This document shows positions 46,209 to 56,940 of a stretch of 64,000 bases of DNA, in pieces. Each line of letters opens with the position of its first letter. Position 1 is the first letter of the stretch. Where the stretch lies: positions 44,309,053-44,373,052 of the forward strand of contig CM060732.1 in the NCBI GenBank assembly GCA_030704615.1. Reading direction: 5' to 3'. The translations under genes were made by a program, and so were the position numbers. The notes below the pieces were generated by a model. It ran no database searches. It saw only the letters and a program-made list of their open reading frames with translations, and had not been told where the DNA came from. This stretch comes from Takakia lepidozioides. Lineage: Eukaryota > Streptophyta > Takakiopsida > Takakiales > Takakiaceae.

Positions 46209-47110
46209 CACACCCCTACCAACAGGGAGTCGATGTCCTCATCGACTTGTCTATTTTGTAGAAACAAACATCCAAATTGTGGCGTCCCACATCAAGGAAT
46301 TTGTTTCTGCACCATGACGTCCCATGGCTAAGAACCAAACTCCTACTTGACTCTACTCTCCACTAGCTAGTTCGGCCGATTCCCTCCAAGTCCCGGCCAA
46401 GGGTGGAGCCTCTCAAGCTCCTCCCAATGCACTCTTCTTGACCCACTTCAGGGCCAATGAACGATCCTCCCCGAGGATCGAATCGCCTTACTGCAACAAC
46501 ATTTGCTTGCGACCGCTCGTGATGTCGCTTTTGGCATCACCTTGAGCAAGGGTTCGCTTTGAACCATTTTTAACTAGGAAGATAACCTTGAACCAACCGT
46601 GCGCCCCAATCACTACAATTGGGTCCGCCTTGGAATGCTGGCCTGAGGTACGGGAACACGCCTAGGCCGCACTACGACTTCGTCCCGAGGCTACACGATT
46701 ATAGTACGTGAACGGAAGCACGTAGCTTCCGCGTTAGCCCGCACTACAAGGCAACCCCCTCGGTAGCACAGTTATAGTACGCGCCCGCGTCAGGTGCGCA
46801 CTAGCACGTGAACTCCCAACGAAGGTGCAAGTTTCCTTGCCCCTTGGGTGGGAGTCACCCGATTTCGGCACTACACAAACACACGATTAATCCAATTTAC
46901 CTCTCTCACTTTGTAAGCTTAGCATACATTCTACACACTAGCCAACCATACCATGCATCACCATTCCAAACAAAATAGGAAGCACAACATTTGGAAACCA
47001 TTTCATTTATAACAAAATTTATACAATACAAGTTTTTGCAATCGGATTCCTGAGCTAGCTAAACCGGGCTAAGCATACATTTCCTCCCCCACGCACCAAG
47101 GTTGATGTCT
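46209..47110 (-). other. gypsy 3' internal non-coding region
   Basis: Lies between the chromodomain stop and the 3' LTR. The minus-strand sequence next to the LTR (GGTAGGGGTGTG) could be the polypurine tract. AGTACG(T/C)-type motifs recur at about 46660-46800. No coding sequence. Confidence 0.5.
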
Positions 47111-47113
47111 CCA

Positions 47114-47961
47114 TCAACGCTTCTTCCGCTTTTGAGGTCGCCCTTCGAAAGCTGCAACCGCCTTGGATGCGTTTCCCATTTCTGAGACACGCACCCAAGA
47201 TGCCTCCACTTGATGATAGCCCTTCCATTTCACGAAATACTCCGTTTCTCGATTCTTGAACCTCATCAACTTAAGCACTGCCTCTACCTCGTACTCAGGT
47301 TCATTTTCATGATCCAACAGCACAGGTGGCGGACGCAACACTTGATGCCGATTCGGACGCGCTTCATTTTTTAAGTAAGGCTTCAAAATGGAGACGTGGA
47401 ATACTGGATGCACCTTGCTGTTTGCCGGCAGCTCCATCATACACATCCTCATTCATAACCTTCCGGATGCGAAAGAGTCCCGCATACGGAGGTACGAACT
47501 TTGGACTCACTTCCGGAGGTAGTCGAAAATTCTTGATGTTCAACCAGACGTCCGTGCCTGCCTCAAACTTGACTTCCCTCCGCTTCCGATTTGTCTGTCG
47601 TTCATACCGTTTCCTAGCTTTAGCGATGTTGTACTTTACGAGCTTCAACAAGCGCTCGCGTTCCTCCAACACCGCTGCTGCTGCCGATTCCTCAACGTCT
47701 TGGCCAGCCCAACTTGTCGGCACTAGAGGTGCTTTTCCATAGACCAATACGAAGGGGGAAACTCCCGTTGCGGTATGTTTTGTGTTATTATAACATAACT
47801 CTACCACATCCAAGTGCTCCACCCAGTCCGATTGGTCTGCCGACACGTAATTCCGCAAGATCTGCTTCACCACGGAATTCACCTTTTCCGTTTGGCCGTC
47901 CGTCGTAGGTCGGAAGGCGGTGCTCATCTTGAGCCTCGTCCCCATCTTCTTCCAAAGTGCC
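47114..47961 (-). pseudogene. gypsy integrase C-terminal part and chromodomain
   Basis: The minus frame contains LWKKMGTRLKMSTAF and TDGQTEKVNSVVKQ with the third catalytic acid (Glu) of integrase, then KRREVKFEAGTDVWL. After a frame change near 47410 it continues HPVFHVSILKPYLKN and a C-terminal chromodomain: YEVEAVLKLM, then TEYFVKWKGYHQVEASWV. Chromodomains of this class are thought to guide integration to methylated-histone chromatin. The upstream integrase part lies inverted next to it (47962-48625). Confidence 0.85.
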
Positions 47962-48625
47962 CTTGCTTTAAGTAGAAAGCAGCAGCTCATGATGGTGTAC
48001 AGGGGCGAGACGACGCTCCAAAGGAAGATCCGGAAGGCTTACCGGAAGGGTGAGATGACGAAGTCCGTGATGCGGGACTTGAGGATGGGGGTTAAATCGT
48101 AGTTCCACTTGCAAAATGGACTGCTCTGGTACAAGCAAAACCGTCTCTACGTGCCGAAGGGAGGGATCAGAAATATTCTCTTAAGAGAATGCCATGATGG
48201 TTCGCTTGCGGGCCACGGCGGAGCCAAGCGCACCGCGACACTCTTGAATAAAGAGTATTTCTGGCCCAAACTGAGGGAGGAGGCCGAGGAGTATGTCAAG
48301 ACATGCACCACATTGCAACAAAACCAGAGCAAGTACAAAAAGCAAGCGGGGCTGTTACAACCCTTGCCGATTCCAGAGGGGTCTTGGGAAAGTGTCTCGA
48401 TGGATTTCATAACTGCTATGTCGCTGTCAAAAGGATTTGATGCAATCATGGTGGTGGTGGATAGGTTCAGTAAAATGGGCCATTTCATCCCCACCAAGGA
48501 GACGGCAACGGCATAGGAGACGGGGCGACTTTACTTCACCCACGTCTTCAAGCATCATGGACTCCCGAAGGATATTGTCTCGGACCGCGATCCAAAGTTT
48601 ACGAGTAAATTTTGGAGCCACCACA
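47962..48625 (+). pseudogene. gypsy integrase N-terminal half, inverted
   Basis: Here the polyprotein reads on the plus strand, although both neighbours read on the minus strand. It begins ALSRKQQLMMVYRGE (linker after RNase H) and has the zinc-binding region (ECHDGSLAGHGGAKRT, then EYVKTCTTLQQNQS). The second Cys of the HHCC set is replaced by Leu. The first two catalytic Asp follow (SMDFITAM and [10 protein letters not shown]). A TAG interrupts at 48514-48516. The linker start and the KFTSKFW end match the broken ends of the minus-strand frames on the opposite sides. A simple inversion of about 660 bp therefore explains the arrangement. Confidence 0.9.
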
Positions 48626-49500
48626 TTGTCCCGTCCCGGTTTGTACTGGATATCCACGTCGAATAGTGCCAAAGTGTCTTGCCACCTAATTTGTTTTGGG
48701 GACAACTTAGGCTGCGTGGCAAAATACTTCACCGTGACATTGTCTGTGAATACCTTCACCGGGTCGGAACCAATATAGTGGCGCCAAAGCTCAAGGCAAT
48801 GCACCACCGCCTTCATTTCTTTCTCGTGCGTAGGCCACCGTCGCTCCACTTCATTCAATTTCTTACTTTCATAAGCCACTGGACGTCCATCCTGCATAAG
48901 TACACTCCCAATTGCGAAGTTCGACGCATCTGTATGGATCTCAAATGGACGGTCGAACTCCGGGATTTTGAGGACTGGAGCTTCCGCCATCCGCTGCTTC
49001 AACTCGGCAAAAGCTTGGCCACAAAAGATGTTCCATACCCAGACTTTGGATTTACACAGGAGGTCTGACAGCGGCCCCGCGATCTTGGCGAAATTTCTCA
49101 CATACTTCCGGTAATAGGAGACGAGTCCTAGAAAGGATCGCACTCCCGGGATCGAAGTCGGAGGCTCCCAATCCTAAATCGCCCTCACCTTTTTGTCATC
49201 CATTTTGATCCCATCCTGTGTAATCACATGCCCCAGGAACTCCACTTTCGTGACCCCGAATTCGCACTTTGAAGCTTTGGCATACAGCTTCCCTTCCCGC
49301 AATTTCTGGAACACCCTTTTTAGGTGCTCCAGGTGCTCTTCCTTTGTTTTCGAGTACACCAAGATGTCGTCGATGTACACGATCACAAAGTCATCCAACC
49401 ACTCTTGGAAAAGGCTGTTCATTAGTGTGCTAAAGGTCGCGGGTGCGTTGGTGAGCCCAAAAGACATCACCAAGAACTCATATGAACCATACCTTGTCAT
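48626..49500 (-). pseudogene. gypsy reverse transcriptase (second part) and RNase H
   Basis: The minus frame starts at the CACTA insertion with [16 protein letters not shown] and has the catalytic YIDD box ([14 protein letters not shown]). After the in-frame TAG at 49171-49173 it runs on to DWEPPTS, SFLGLVSYYRKYV, then RNase H with IHTDASNFAIG, the WPTHEKEM region and KVFTDNVTV. It ends at [10 protein letters not shown] where the inversion begins. Confidence 0.92.
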
Positions 49501-50027
49501 GCACACTACAACAGATGAGCGTTTTTATGACTGCACATATGACTATTTTTTCAGTCCTATATGCGTTCATGACTATATCACTCTGCAGTGAAAAAAACCC
49601 TGTCATAGCGACTAGTCTTTAGGACTGCGTTTTGCAAGTCATAGCCGTGACTGCGTGCGTGGCACCTGGAGTCATGCTGTAGAGAGGATGTAGTCACAAC
49701 TATATGATTTATATATGACTAACTATATGACTACATGTCTACAAAGTATAACTCCATTGGAGAGGCATCAGAGAGACATACGTAGCACTCCGGATGTGAC
49801 ACGTGTCCACATGGACAACATATATGACCCACACATGGGAAAGAATATCGTATCATATAATGCCACATTGCCATGATGTAGTCATGAGTATATAACTTCA
49901 TGACTAAAGAGGTTTTTTAATAATATTTTAATTTAATAAATTAAATTATACAATTATAATATTTAGATTATTAATTGATTTAAATTCTCATTAGGTTTCT
50001 AGGAAAATAGAATGGAAACCATTGTTG

Positions 50028-50400
50028 TCTTTTTTTATTATTTTTATTTTTGTTAACAAAGAGGGACAGTGTGGGACATTGGCCTCTAGAACTTTATAGG
50101 TAATGGACATAAAATGTCCTTGGATACAAAGAGGAAAAATAACCTCTGAATAGAGTGCCATAGAGGCTGAAAGATGAAGACACAGCTTCGCGTACCAAGA
50201 CAAGAAAGAGTAGTAAGAAGGAAGGCAAGCAAAGAATGGGGTCTGCATAGAGCTAAAGAGTCTAGCAAGAAAAGAGACTGCAGCCAGAAACTACTGCCAT
50301 AACTTGGAAACAGAAAGGCACCGAGATAAGGAGAAGAACTGAAAATCAGCTAACAATGTCATAAGAAAGCTGGGCCCTAGGCCTAGCCTTCCACTTCCTA
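50028..50400 (-). mobile_element. LINE 3'-end fragment inside the CACTA element
   Basis: T-rich start (50029-50060) and AATAACCTCTGAATAGAGTGCCA sequence parallel to 30860-30890, plus GAGACTGCAGCC at about 50273. Non-coding 3' part only. Confidence 0.5.
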
Positions 50401-50638
50401 AAAGATCTACAGATGGAGAGACATCTCTGCAGGGGTCGTGCTCTTCAGCTCAAGACCAACCAATTGATCATCTGTCCATGCAGGTTTCTTATAGCTATCC
50501 TTCCACAGGGAATCATATGTAATCTGGAGATTGAAATCTGGCCCTCTTGGATGAATCTGGACCTATGCACTCTATCCCTGCTCCTTCAGCTATCCATGCC
50601 TCTGCACAAATCATGTATATATGTATCATGTATCAGAG

Positions 50639-50641
<3 letters not shown>

Positions 50642-50674
<33 letters not shown>
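50642..50674. repeat. (GA)16 microsatellite
   Basis: A pure GA run within the CACTA element; a shorter GA-rich run is at about 52250-52270. Confidence 0.9.
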
Positions 50675-50677
<3 letters not shown>

Positions 50678-52212
50678 TTACCATGTCACATTCCCAATCT
50701 CTGGGGGGAGCTTAAGAATACAGTTCGTAATCAAAAAATCCCTTTAAAAATACTGGCTTGGTAATTCTTGGGTTCAAATAGCTTTAACAAGTATGTTGTA
50801 AGCTCAACAGGTCTTTGAGAAAACCATTCCAGCAGGCTTAAGAGTGAGAGCTTTGATGAAAACAATTCCCTATTACAGCTTTAAAGGACTTGTATGTTCC
50901 TAAAAGCACAAGCTGAACTGATTGTACTTCCATAAGTAGATGCAGGGCTATGGTATGTATCCCAGGGCCTTATCCAGTCACTCTGCCAAGTTTTAGAGAG
51001 ATCCTCAAAAATACCAGTCTGTAATCAGGTTATAATCTCCATGGGGGAGCCTGAAAGAATGTATGTGTTCTTAAAAAGGCTTACCCAATGCCTTACTCTA
51101 AACTAGTGAGGCATAAACAGCACTGTCTGACTCTCCAAAAGGCCAGAAAACAGGTCTGGAAAAATGCATCCAATGTCACACTTGCATCACCAAACCCTTG
51201 TCATCACAACCAGCCCGAACCTTCACAATAAGGTCTGATTTCTAGGAGGCCCAGCCCATTTACTTCCCTGACTTAATAGATTTGGTTACCAAGAACCAGA
51301 AATCAAAGTAAAGGTTTAAGGCATATCCCCCTTGAAGCAGCTTTGAAGCAGAAAATTGCAACAACGGCAGCTTGCAGCATATCTTATCCCTCCTGCAGTA
51401 ACCAGATCATCTGCAAGCCAAAGAGTTCATGCCAAGTGAAATCCCTCACCTGCGCCCGTCCCAAAAACAAACACAAAAAATGTTTTGTGCGTTAGTGAGG
51501 ATGCGCGAGGTGAATTACAGGATTTCACAGTTGCTATCCATGTCAGGTATGAGCCATAAAGCATGCAAAGATCACAGAACCAGCAGAAGAAAGCATAGAT
51601 GTGACACCACAAAGAACCTCAATCTTTTGTGGAGTAGGACGTTGCAGTGTTCATCATCTGAATTTGAACGAGCACAACAGAATGCAACAGGAGGAGAGTT
51701 GAGGACAGGTTGTATCTTGTAATACAGGCCGCTTCCCCACCTCCATAACCGCCGCTGCTTCATCAATGAGGAAAAAACGTAGGCAAACATAACAGTATGT
51801 CATTTGCCATCGCAGGAGATGAAAGTGTCTGCCATTATCGCGCGTTCAAAAAACAAGAACACACCCGTTCGGATCTTGCTGCTCGGGCATTCAGCCGCCA
51901 TCGAGCATTCGTCCGCCATCGCCCTCTTCCAGAGAAAAAAAACACGCACGATATCGTGTTGTGTCTAGGGCAGAGAGACACTTAAAGGAAAACCACCCGC
52001 GATTTCATCCACCATCCGGTATGGATGGTATCAGACCAGGATGAAAAATGGGCATTCAATAGGTTTAAATCAAAGGAGCATAAACCTAAAATGCGTTGAA
52101 ATGCATATCTGCCTATAAATCATCCAGTTATGGTTATAACAGAAATTTCATTCAGTATGGATGAAACCTTAAAAATTGGGATTAAAAATATATAGTATTT
52201 CCAAAATAAGTA

Positions 52213-53278
52213 TTATGGAAAAAAATTAATAATCCCAAACAAGTAGTTGGAGAGAGGGAGAGAGAGAGAGTCACCGGGGAAGGTGGTCATCATGGTACTC
52301 CAAGACACCACATCTTGTTCAGCCATGTTGTTAAACACTCCTTTTGCATCATTGCTACACCTACATTTGGCATACATATTGTCCACCAGGGGAGTGTTCA
52401 AAATGACATCTGGTACATTTGCAGCTTGACGATGCAACCATAGACCTTCTGCCCTTTTCCAGGGCTGCCAGGCTTGCACACGCATTGCAAACACATACAC
52501 ACGTTATGTGGTCGGGCTTCATTATCCCTTCCCTCATAATTTGCTCATAGGTCTCCAAAGCCTCCATCCCTCAAATCATGAATACTTGCTGCTAGCAGCT
52601 AACACTGACGGCGTGAAGTTCTTCCAGCAAACCCCAACCCTAATTATTACAGTAGTTCTAATTCTAAATTGCATCTACTTCTCTCTAGTGTAGTCCAACA
52701 TGCATTCACCTTTTTGTCTCCATTGTCTCGCCATTGACTGGGGTCGGAAAAGTGTTCATTCCAAAGCTTCTCCTCATCTCTATTACCTGTTTTTGGATAC
52801 TTTCATGTTGCCAAACAGAGCAAAACAGGCTGAAATAGGTCAAAGAAAAAGGTATCCTCACCACATTGTCCTTTACCTTGTATCATGACCCATAGAGGAT
52901 TTGACCGACCATCAGCCCAAAAGGACCCCTTGTGTGTGCTGCTTGTATCTGTAGTCAGGTAATGTTGGATTGGTATGTGAGATCGAACCACCACGGTGCA
53001 GCTGAGCAGGCAGAGATTGAAACATGGCATGCTAAGACCAAGCTGACTCTCCCAAGAACGGCGAGCGTCTCCTCGTCTCGTCTCTCTCCCAAAAACAGCG
53101 AGCTCACAAGAATGTTGGGATCTTCTCCTCGTCTCCTCTCCTCCTCCTCTTCTCCTTCCTGCATCATTTGCTCAAGAGTAGGAAGGTCTACAAAGCCTCC
53201 ATCCCACGCCCCTACATATCCTGCGATCATCGCGTTCCATGACACAACATCAAATAGATGGTGAAACGCAGGAGACAA
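52213..53278 (-). pseudogene. PPR fragments carried by the CACTA element
   Basis: Minus-strand pieces: 53278-53160 has VVSWNAMIAGYVGAW and EQMMQEG. 52567-52440 has ALETYEQIMREG and ITCVCVCNACASLAALEKG. 52430-52290 has VPDVILNTPLVDNMYAKC and AEQDVVSWSTMM. Between them lies filler shared with the 34.7-39.8 kb locus, for example TTGACTGGGGTCGGAAAAGT at about 52734 and the ACCACCACGGTGCAGCTGAG block at about 52988 and 38388. Frames are broken. Confidence 0.75.
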
Positions 53279-54022
53279 AAAAGCCTAAGTCCCAGCCCGG
53301 TGTAAAGTTCAGTGGTGTAATCTTAAACCGTTAGATCTTAAACAATCTAGACCATTAGATCCTGTAAAATCTAACGATTCAAAATAATTTCCATCACATG
53401 ATCTAACCTTGAACAACCACGTATTTTAATCTCATATATCTTGCGATCCTTGTTAAGCCACGTCCATCCAGGTCCAATTTATTGAACAGATATCAAATCG
53501 ACACACCGTATAGGCGGATGGATGAACCCATCCATTGAATGAATTCATTAATGTATATGCCTTTTAAATGACATGTGTAGTGATGTAGTCATATATATAG
53601 AGTTATGAAACAATTTGCAGTAAGGGACTCATAAGTTTACATGCCATGTCATCGATGGATAAACTCATCCAATGGATGAATACATTCATGTATGTGCTTT
53701 CAAAATGACACGTGTAGGGATGTAGTCGTATAAATAGAGCTGTAAAACCATCTTCAGTCATGGAGTCACAAGATTCCATGAAACGTCGTCCACGTCTAGT
53801 CAAACATATCACACTAGTCATAAAACCATCCTTGTCATCATGGTCAACAATGTTTGACCAATGCTCCCTAATTTTCCGGAGTCATGTAGTGATATCCATT
53901 ACTATAAAGTGATAAAACTATGACTGCAACGCACTTCAGCGCTCTGTAGTCGTATACTTAGTGCCGTTTTTATGACTCCGACAAATCCGTAGTCCTAAAA
54001 ACGCTCATATCTTGTAGTGGCA

Positions 54023-55114
54023 CGTGGTCTTCTCCTCGTCTCCTTCCGCCACTAGAATTTGATGGTAGCCGGAGCGCAAATCAATCCGGCTGAAATACTT
54101 CGCTCCTGCCAACCGATCAAAAAGGTCGTCGATCCTTGGCAAAAGGTAGCGGTTTTTTATAGTCACCTTATTTAGAGCCTTGTAATCGACACACATCCGT
54201 AGCGTCCCATCCTTCTTGTCTGCGAATAGCACCGGGGCTCCGTAAGGTGACTTACTCGGCCAGATGTACCCCTTTGACATTAGATCTTTGAGCTGAGTCT
54301 TCAGCTCGACCAACTCTCTGTGGCTCAACCGGTAGGGCGCCTTGGCAGGCGGCTCCGATCCCGGTATCACCTCAATCTTGTGGTCAACTCCTCTTCGTAG
54401 TGGCAAGCCGCTTGGTAAATCCTCCGGCATCACATCCTGGTATTTCTTCAAAATCCCCTTGATCCAATCTGGGCTCGGCTCCCCATTGCCTTCTCCCTTC
54501 ACTTGTCTTACATAGAGCAAAAATTGGGGCTCGTGTGACTCCTCCACGGTCCACTCCCTTGCTGACAGAAGGTTTATTTGCCCTCCCACGGGGTTGGGCG
54601 TTTCCGACACTCGTAAAACTTCGCCACCATTCCCACACAGTAGCGTGACTATCCTCTTGCGGCTATCTATGACCGCTCCGGATCTGCTTAAAAATGTCAT
54701 CCCCAAAATGAGATCCACTCCATCGATCTCGCAAATGCTGAAGTTCTCACGTCCCTCCCAACTCCCGAGCTGAAGAGGAATATCGAACGCCAACCTCGTC
54801 GCCAATTGTGGTTCTCATTTAGCAGAACACACCTCAATAGAGGCCCCCACATCACTTGTCGGGAGTCCAAGCTTCCGTGCCGTTGCCGGTGTCATGAAGG
54901 AGTGCGACACTCCTGTGTCCACCAACAACGACACGTTAGTTCCGGAGATTATCCCACTCACAAACATTAACTGACTCCCTTTACGCACGGCGCTAGTTTC
55001 CTGATACAACTCACAAGAGTAATTGCCTACCTTGCAAGTCTTGGCGACCACCGCCTCCACCAAGCGGCTGATGGAAGCTTCGGACAACTCCGTGGTTGCC
55101 CGAGTCATATTCAA
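54023..55114 (-). pseudogene. gypsy protease and reverse transcriptase (first part)
   Basis: The minus frame contains the aspartic protease (SLLVDTGVSHSFMTP; the usual Ala after DTG is Val). A TGA follows at 54812-54814, then [16 protein letters not shown], a linker, and the RT fingers: [49 protein letters not shown] and [13 protein letters not shown] (first catalytic Asp). It stops at the CACTA insertion after EEKTTC. Confidence 0.92.
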
Positions 55115-55117
55115 TTG

Positions 55118-56184
55118 TCAGGGATTCGTACACTTCTTGGCCATGTGCCCGGACTCCCCACAATTGAAGCACACTCCATCGAAGGTCGCCTTTTGTCCGC
55201 CATAAGGCGTCGCACCTGATTTTCTTTTCGGAGCACCGGGTGTCGTCTTGGCGTGTGAAGACCCTCCCTTCGATTTCCAAGTGCCATTGTCGCCGCGTGA
55301 CCTATCCCACTTCTTTTCCGGTCGAAAGGAGTCACCCTCTCGTTGGGTCTTCTTGTGGTTCAGCTCCGTACGGCCTTGTCTTTCGCCCCTAGGGACATCC
55401 GAGAAACATTCAGCCCTCTCAATTGCCTCGTTCAAAGTCTTAGGTGGCTTCTCCTCCAACTTCCGTCTGGCCCATGGGGCCAGTCCCGCCACAAAGTTGA
55501 AGACCATTTTTGGTTCTACCATGTCCGCGACTTTGAGCAACAGCACATTGAAAGCCTGAACATATCCCCGAATGTCATCCGTTTGCTTCAGATTCCTCAT
55601 CTTGTCCCGGGCGAGCCAGGACGCGTTGATAGGCACAAACTGTCTCTTCATCAGTTCCTTGAACCCACTCCAATTCAAGGTTTCCGGGGACCTCGGTTGT
55701 GAAGGTGTTTCTGCCACCATTGTTCAGCATAGCCCCTCAAATTTGTGGCAGCCACTTCCACCCGATCCTCGTTTCTCAACTTGGCGGCCCGGAAGTACTG
55801 CTCTAGCTCCAAGAGCCAGGTGTTGAGTGCCTTCCGATTTCGGACGCCCTCAAAGGTGTCGGGTTCCTTAGGCTTCACCTTAAATTTTGCCTTAGTGGAA
55901 GTGACATTAGCCTTCAACACGTCTTTCAACGTCCCGCCAAACTGCGCCAACAACCCTTCCCAAAAGGCTGCTGGCATGGGAGGCATCTGCTGGTCTGTCG
56001 GAGCTCTTAGAGATTTCTCGGGCTCCGACTCCTCAGATTCCTCCCGTTCTTGAGTGGCCTCATTTTCAAAAGCATGCATCGCTTCCTTAAATGGCCGCTT
56101 CGGTGACACGTCGCCCCCATCGGGTTCACCAGGATCATCATCTTTCGGGCCGTTCCGCTTTCGCTTTGGCTTGCCCGACCCCAT
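55118..56184 (-). pseudogene. gypsy gag with CCHC zinc knuckle
   Basis: The likely start is ATG at 56184 (MGSGKPKRKRNGPKDDD), because further upstream the frame crosses an inversion breakpoint. It has a charged N-terminus and the retrotransposon gag domain (FEGVRNRKALNTWLLELE, GYAEQWWQ). A frameshift lies near 55690. The rest of the gag domain follows (LNWSGFKELMKRQFVP, IRGYVQAFNVLLL), then a basic region and the knuckle CFNCGESGHMAKKC at about 55170-55129. A TGA at 55115-55117 separates it from the protease frame. It is in the same frame otherwise. Confidence 0.9.
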
Positions 56185-56209
56185 GATGAGGCCGATCCCA
56201 AGGACGATC

Positions 56210-56328
56210 ACGTACTGAATACCCGGCGGCCAGGTTGGGAGTTAGGTGCGTGTATCAAAGCGAGTAACTATGACTTGAAGGGGAGCTTACCGAAGTGAGG
56301 TGCGCGACACTTGGTATTAGAGCTCAGA
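56210..56328 (+). repeat. inverted LTR end and primer-binding site
   Basis: This block contains the reverse complement of the LTR start (GTGCGCGACA at 56303-56312 matches TGTCGCGCAC at 45484). It is followed by TGGTATTAGAGC (56314-56325), an 11 of 12 match to the plant initiator-Met-tRNA primer-binding site TGGTATCAGAGC. Its orientation is opposite to the gag it should precede. Turning it round restores LTR, PBS and gag in the right order. Confidence 0.8.
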
Positions 56329-56940
56329 GCTTCGGCTGCTCACCGGGACATAACGGTCCCCCTGTCTTCCCCCAACTGACCCTCCATCAATTTGGGACTA
56401 GTGGAAATTCTCTTTGGTAGATGGCAGTCCGGAATAGCTCCCCACTCTTTGGTCGCTTACTCAATAGTTTTTGGTCACCAACGGGCTTGCACCGTTCTCG
56501 GGGTTACTACTCCCTATATATACTTCTGTGACTGTCTACGGGGGTTTCACAAACAACCATGCCATTTTATGGCGAACCACCACGAAAACCCTCGACTCCC
56601 GGTGATGAGTCGCAGTGAGTCTTGACCCACCCACCACAGTCCTATTGGACCGTGATGAGTCCCAAGACTCCCCACGACTCCCACCACAAGGTCTCCGCCC
56701 CCATGGTGAGTCCTATGCCACCCCCACTAAGTCCCACTGAGCTACCACCACCCCTCGTGGAACCACCCCCACCGCAACTCGGTGTGCGGGGCTCCACCTA
56801 GTGAGCGCCTCCGCCTCCTTGAGTGCCTTGGGCACTCAAGGGTGCTTCAGCCCCTGCATCTATTGTCGCCACTGCCCCCACCACAGGGGCAGCCCCTCTC
56901 GTGTCCCGACCCCCTGCCCTCAAGGCAAAGGGCCGCGATA
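56329..56940 (-). repeat. gypsy 5' LTR, remaining part
   Basis: Collinear with 45577-46208 of the other LTR (GAGCTTCGGCTGCTCACCGG onward). It ends GGGCCGCGATA, a mutated form of GGGCCACGACA, directly against the CGAAT target duplication. From about 56392 it also belongs to copy A of a tandem duplication (see 59190-61888). Confidence 0.85.

Larger units (their letters stand above)
49504..54019 (+). mobile_element. CACTA-type DNA transposon carrying PPR fragments
   Basis: This 4516-bp element has CACTA termini. The left end is CACTACAACAGATGAGCG; the right end, read inward on the minus strand, is CACTACAAGATATGAGCG followed by TTTTTA. It is flanked by the 3-bp duplication GCA (49501-49503 and 54020-54022). 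Subterminal regions are full of ATGACT/AGTCAT motifs (49510-49720 and 53590-53990), as expected for transposase binding in this superfamily. Removing the element and one GCA restores the gypsy RT frame exactly. No transposase frame was found, so it is non-autonomous. Its interior holds PPR fragments (52213-53278), PPR-locus filler, a LINE 3' end (50028-50400) and unrecognised DNA (50680-52200). Orientation is arbitrary because no transposase is present. Confidence 0.9.
45484..56940 (-). mobile_element. complete Ty3/gypsy chromovirus, interrupted by a CACTA element
   Basis: A minus-strand LTR retrotransposon flanked by the 5-bp target duplication CGAAT (45479-45483 and 56941-56945). Order on the minus strand is LTR, primer-binding region, gag with zinc knuckle, protease, reverse transcriptase (split), RNase H, integrase, chromodomain, LTR. 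This is the Ty3/gypsy order with a C-terminal chromodomain. Without the inserted CACTA element it is about 6.9 kb. It inserted into the 117-bp array, and the array continues in register on the other side. Coding breaks are few: stops at 55115-55117 (TGA), 54812-54814 (TGA), 49171-49173 (TAG) and 48514-48516 (TAG), a frameshift near 55690, and two internal inversions. The element is inactive but fairly young. Confidence 0.9.
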
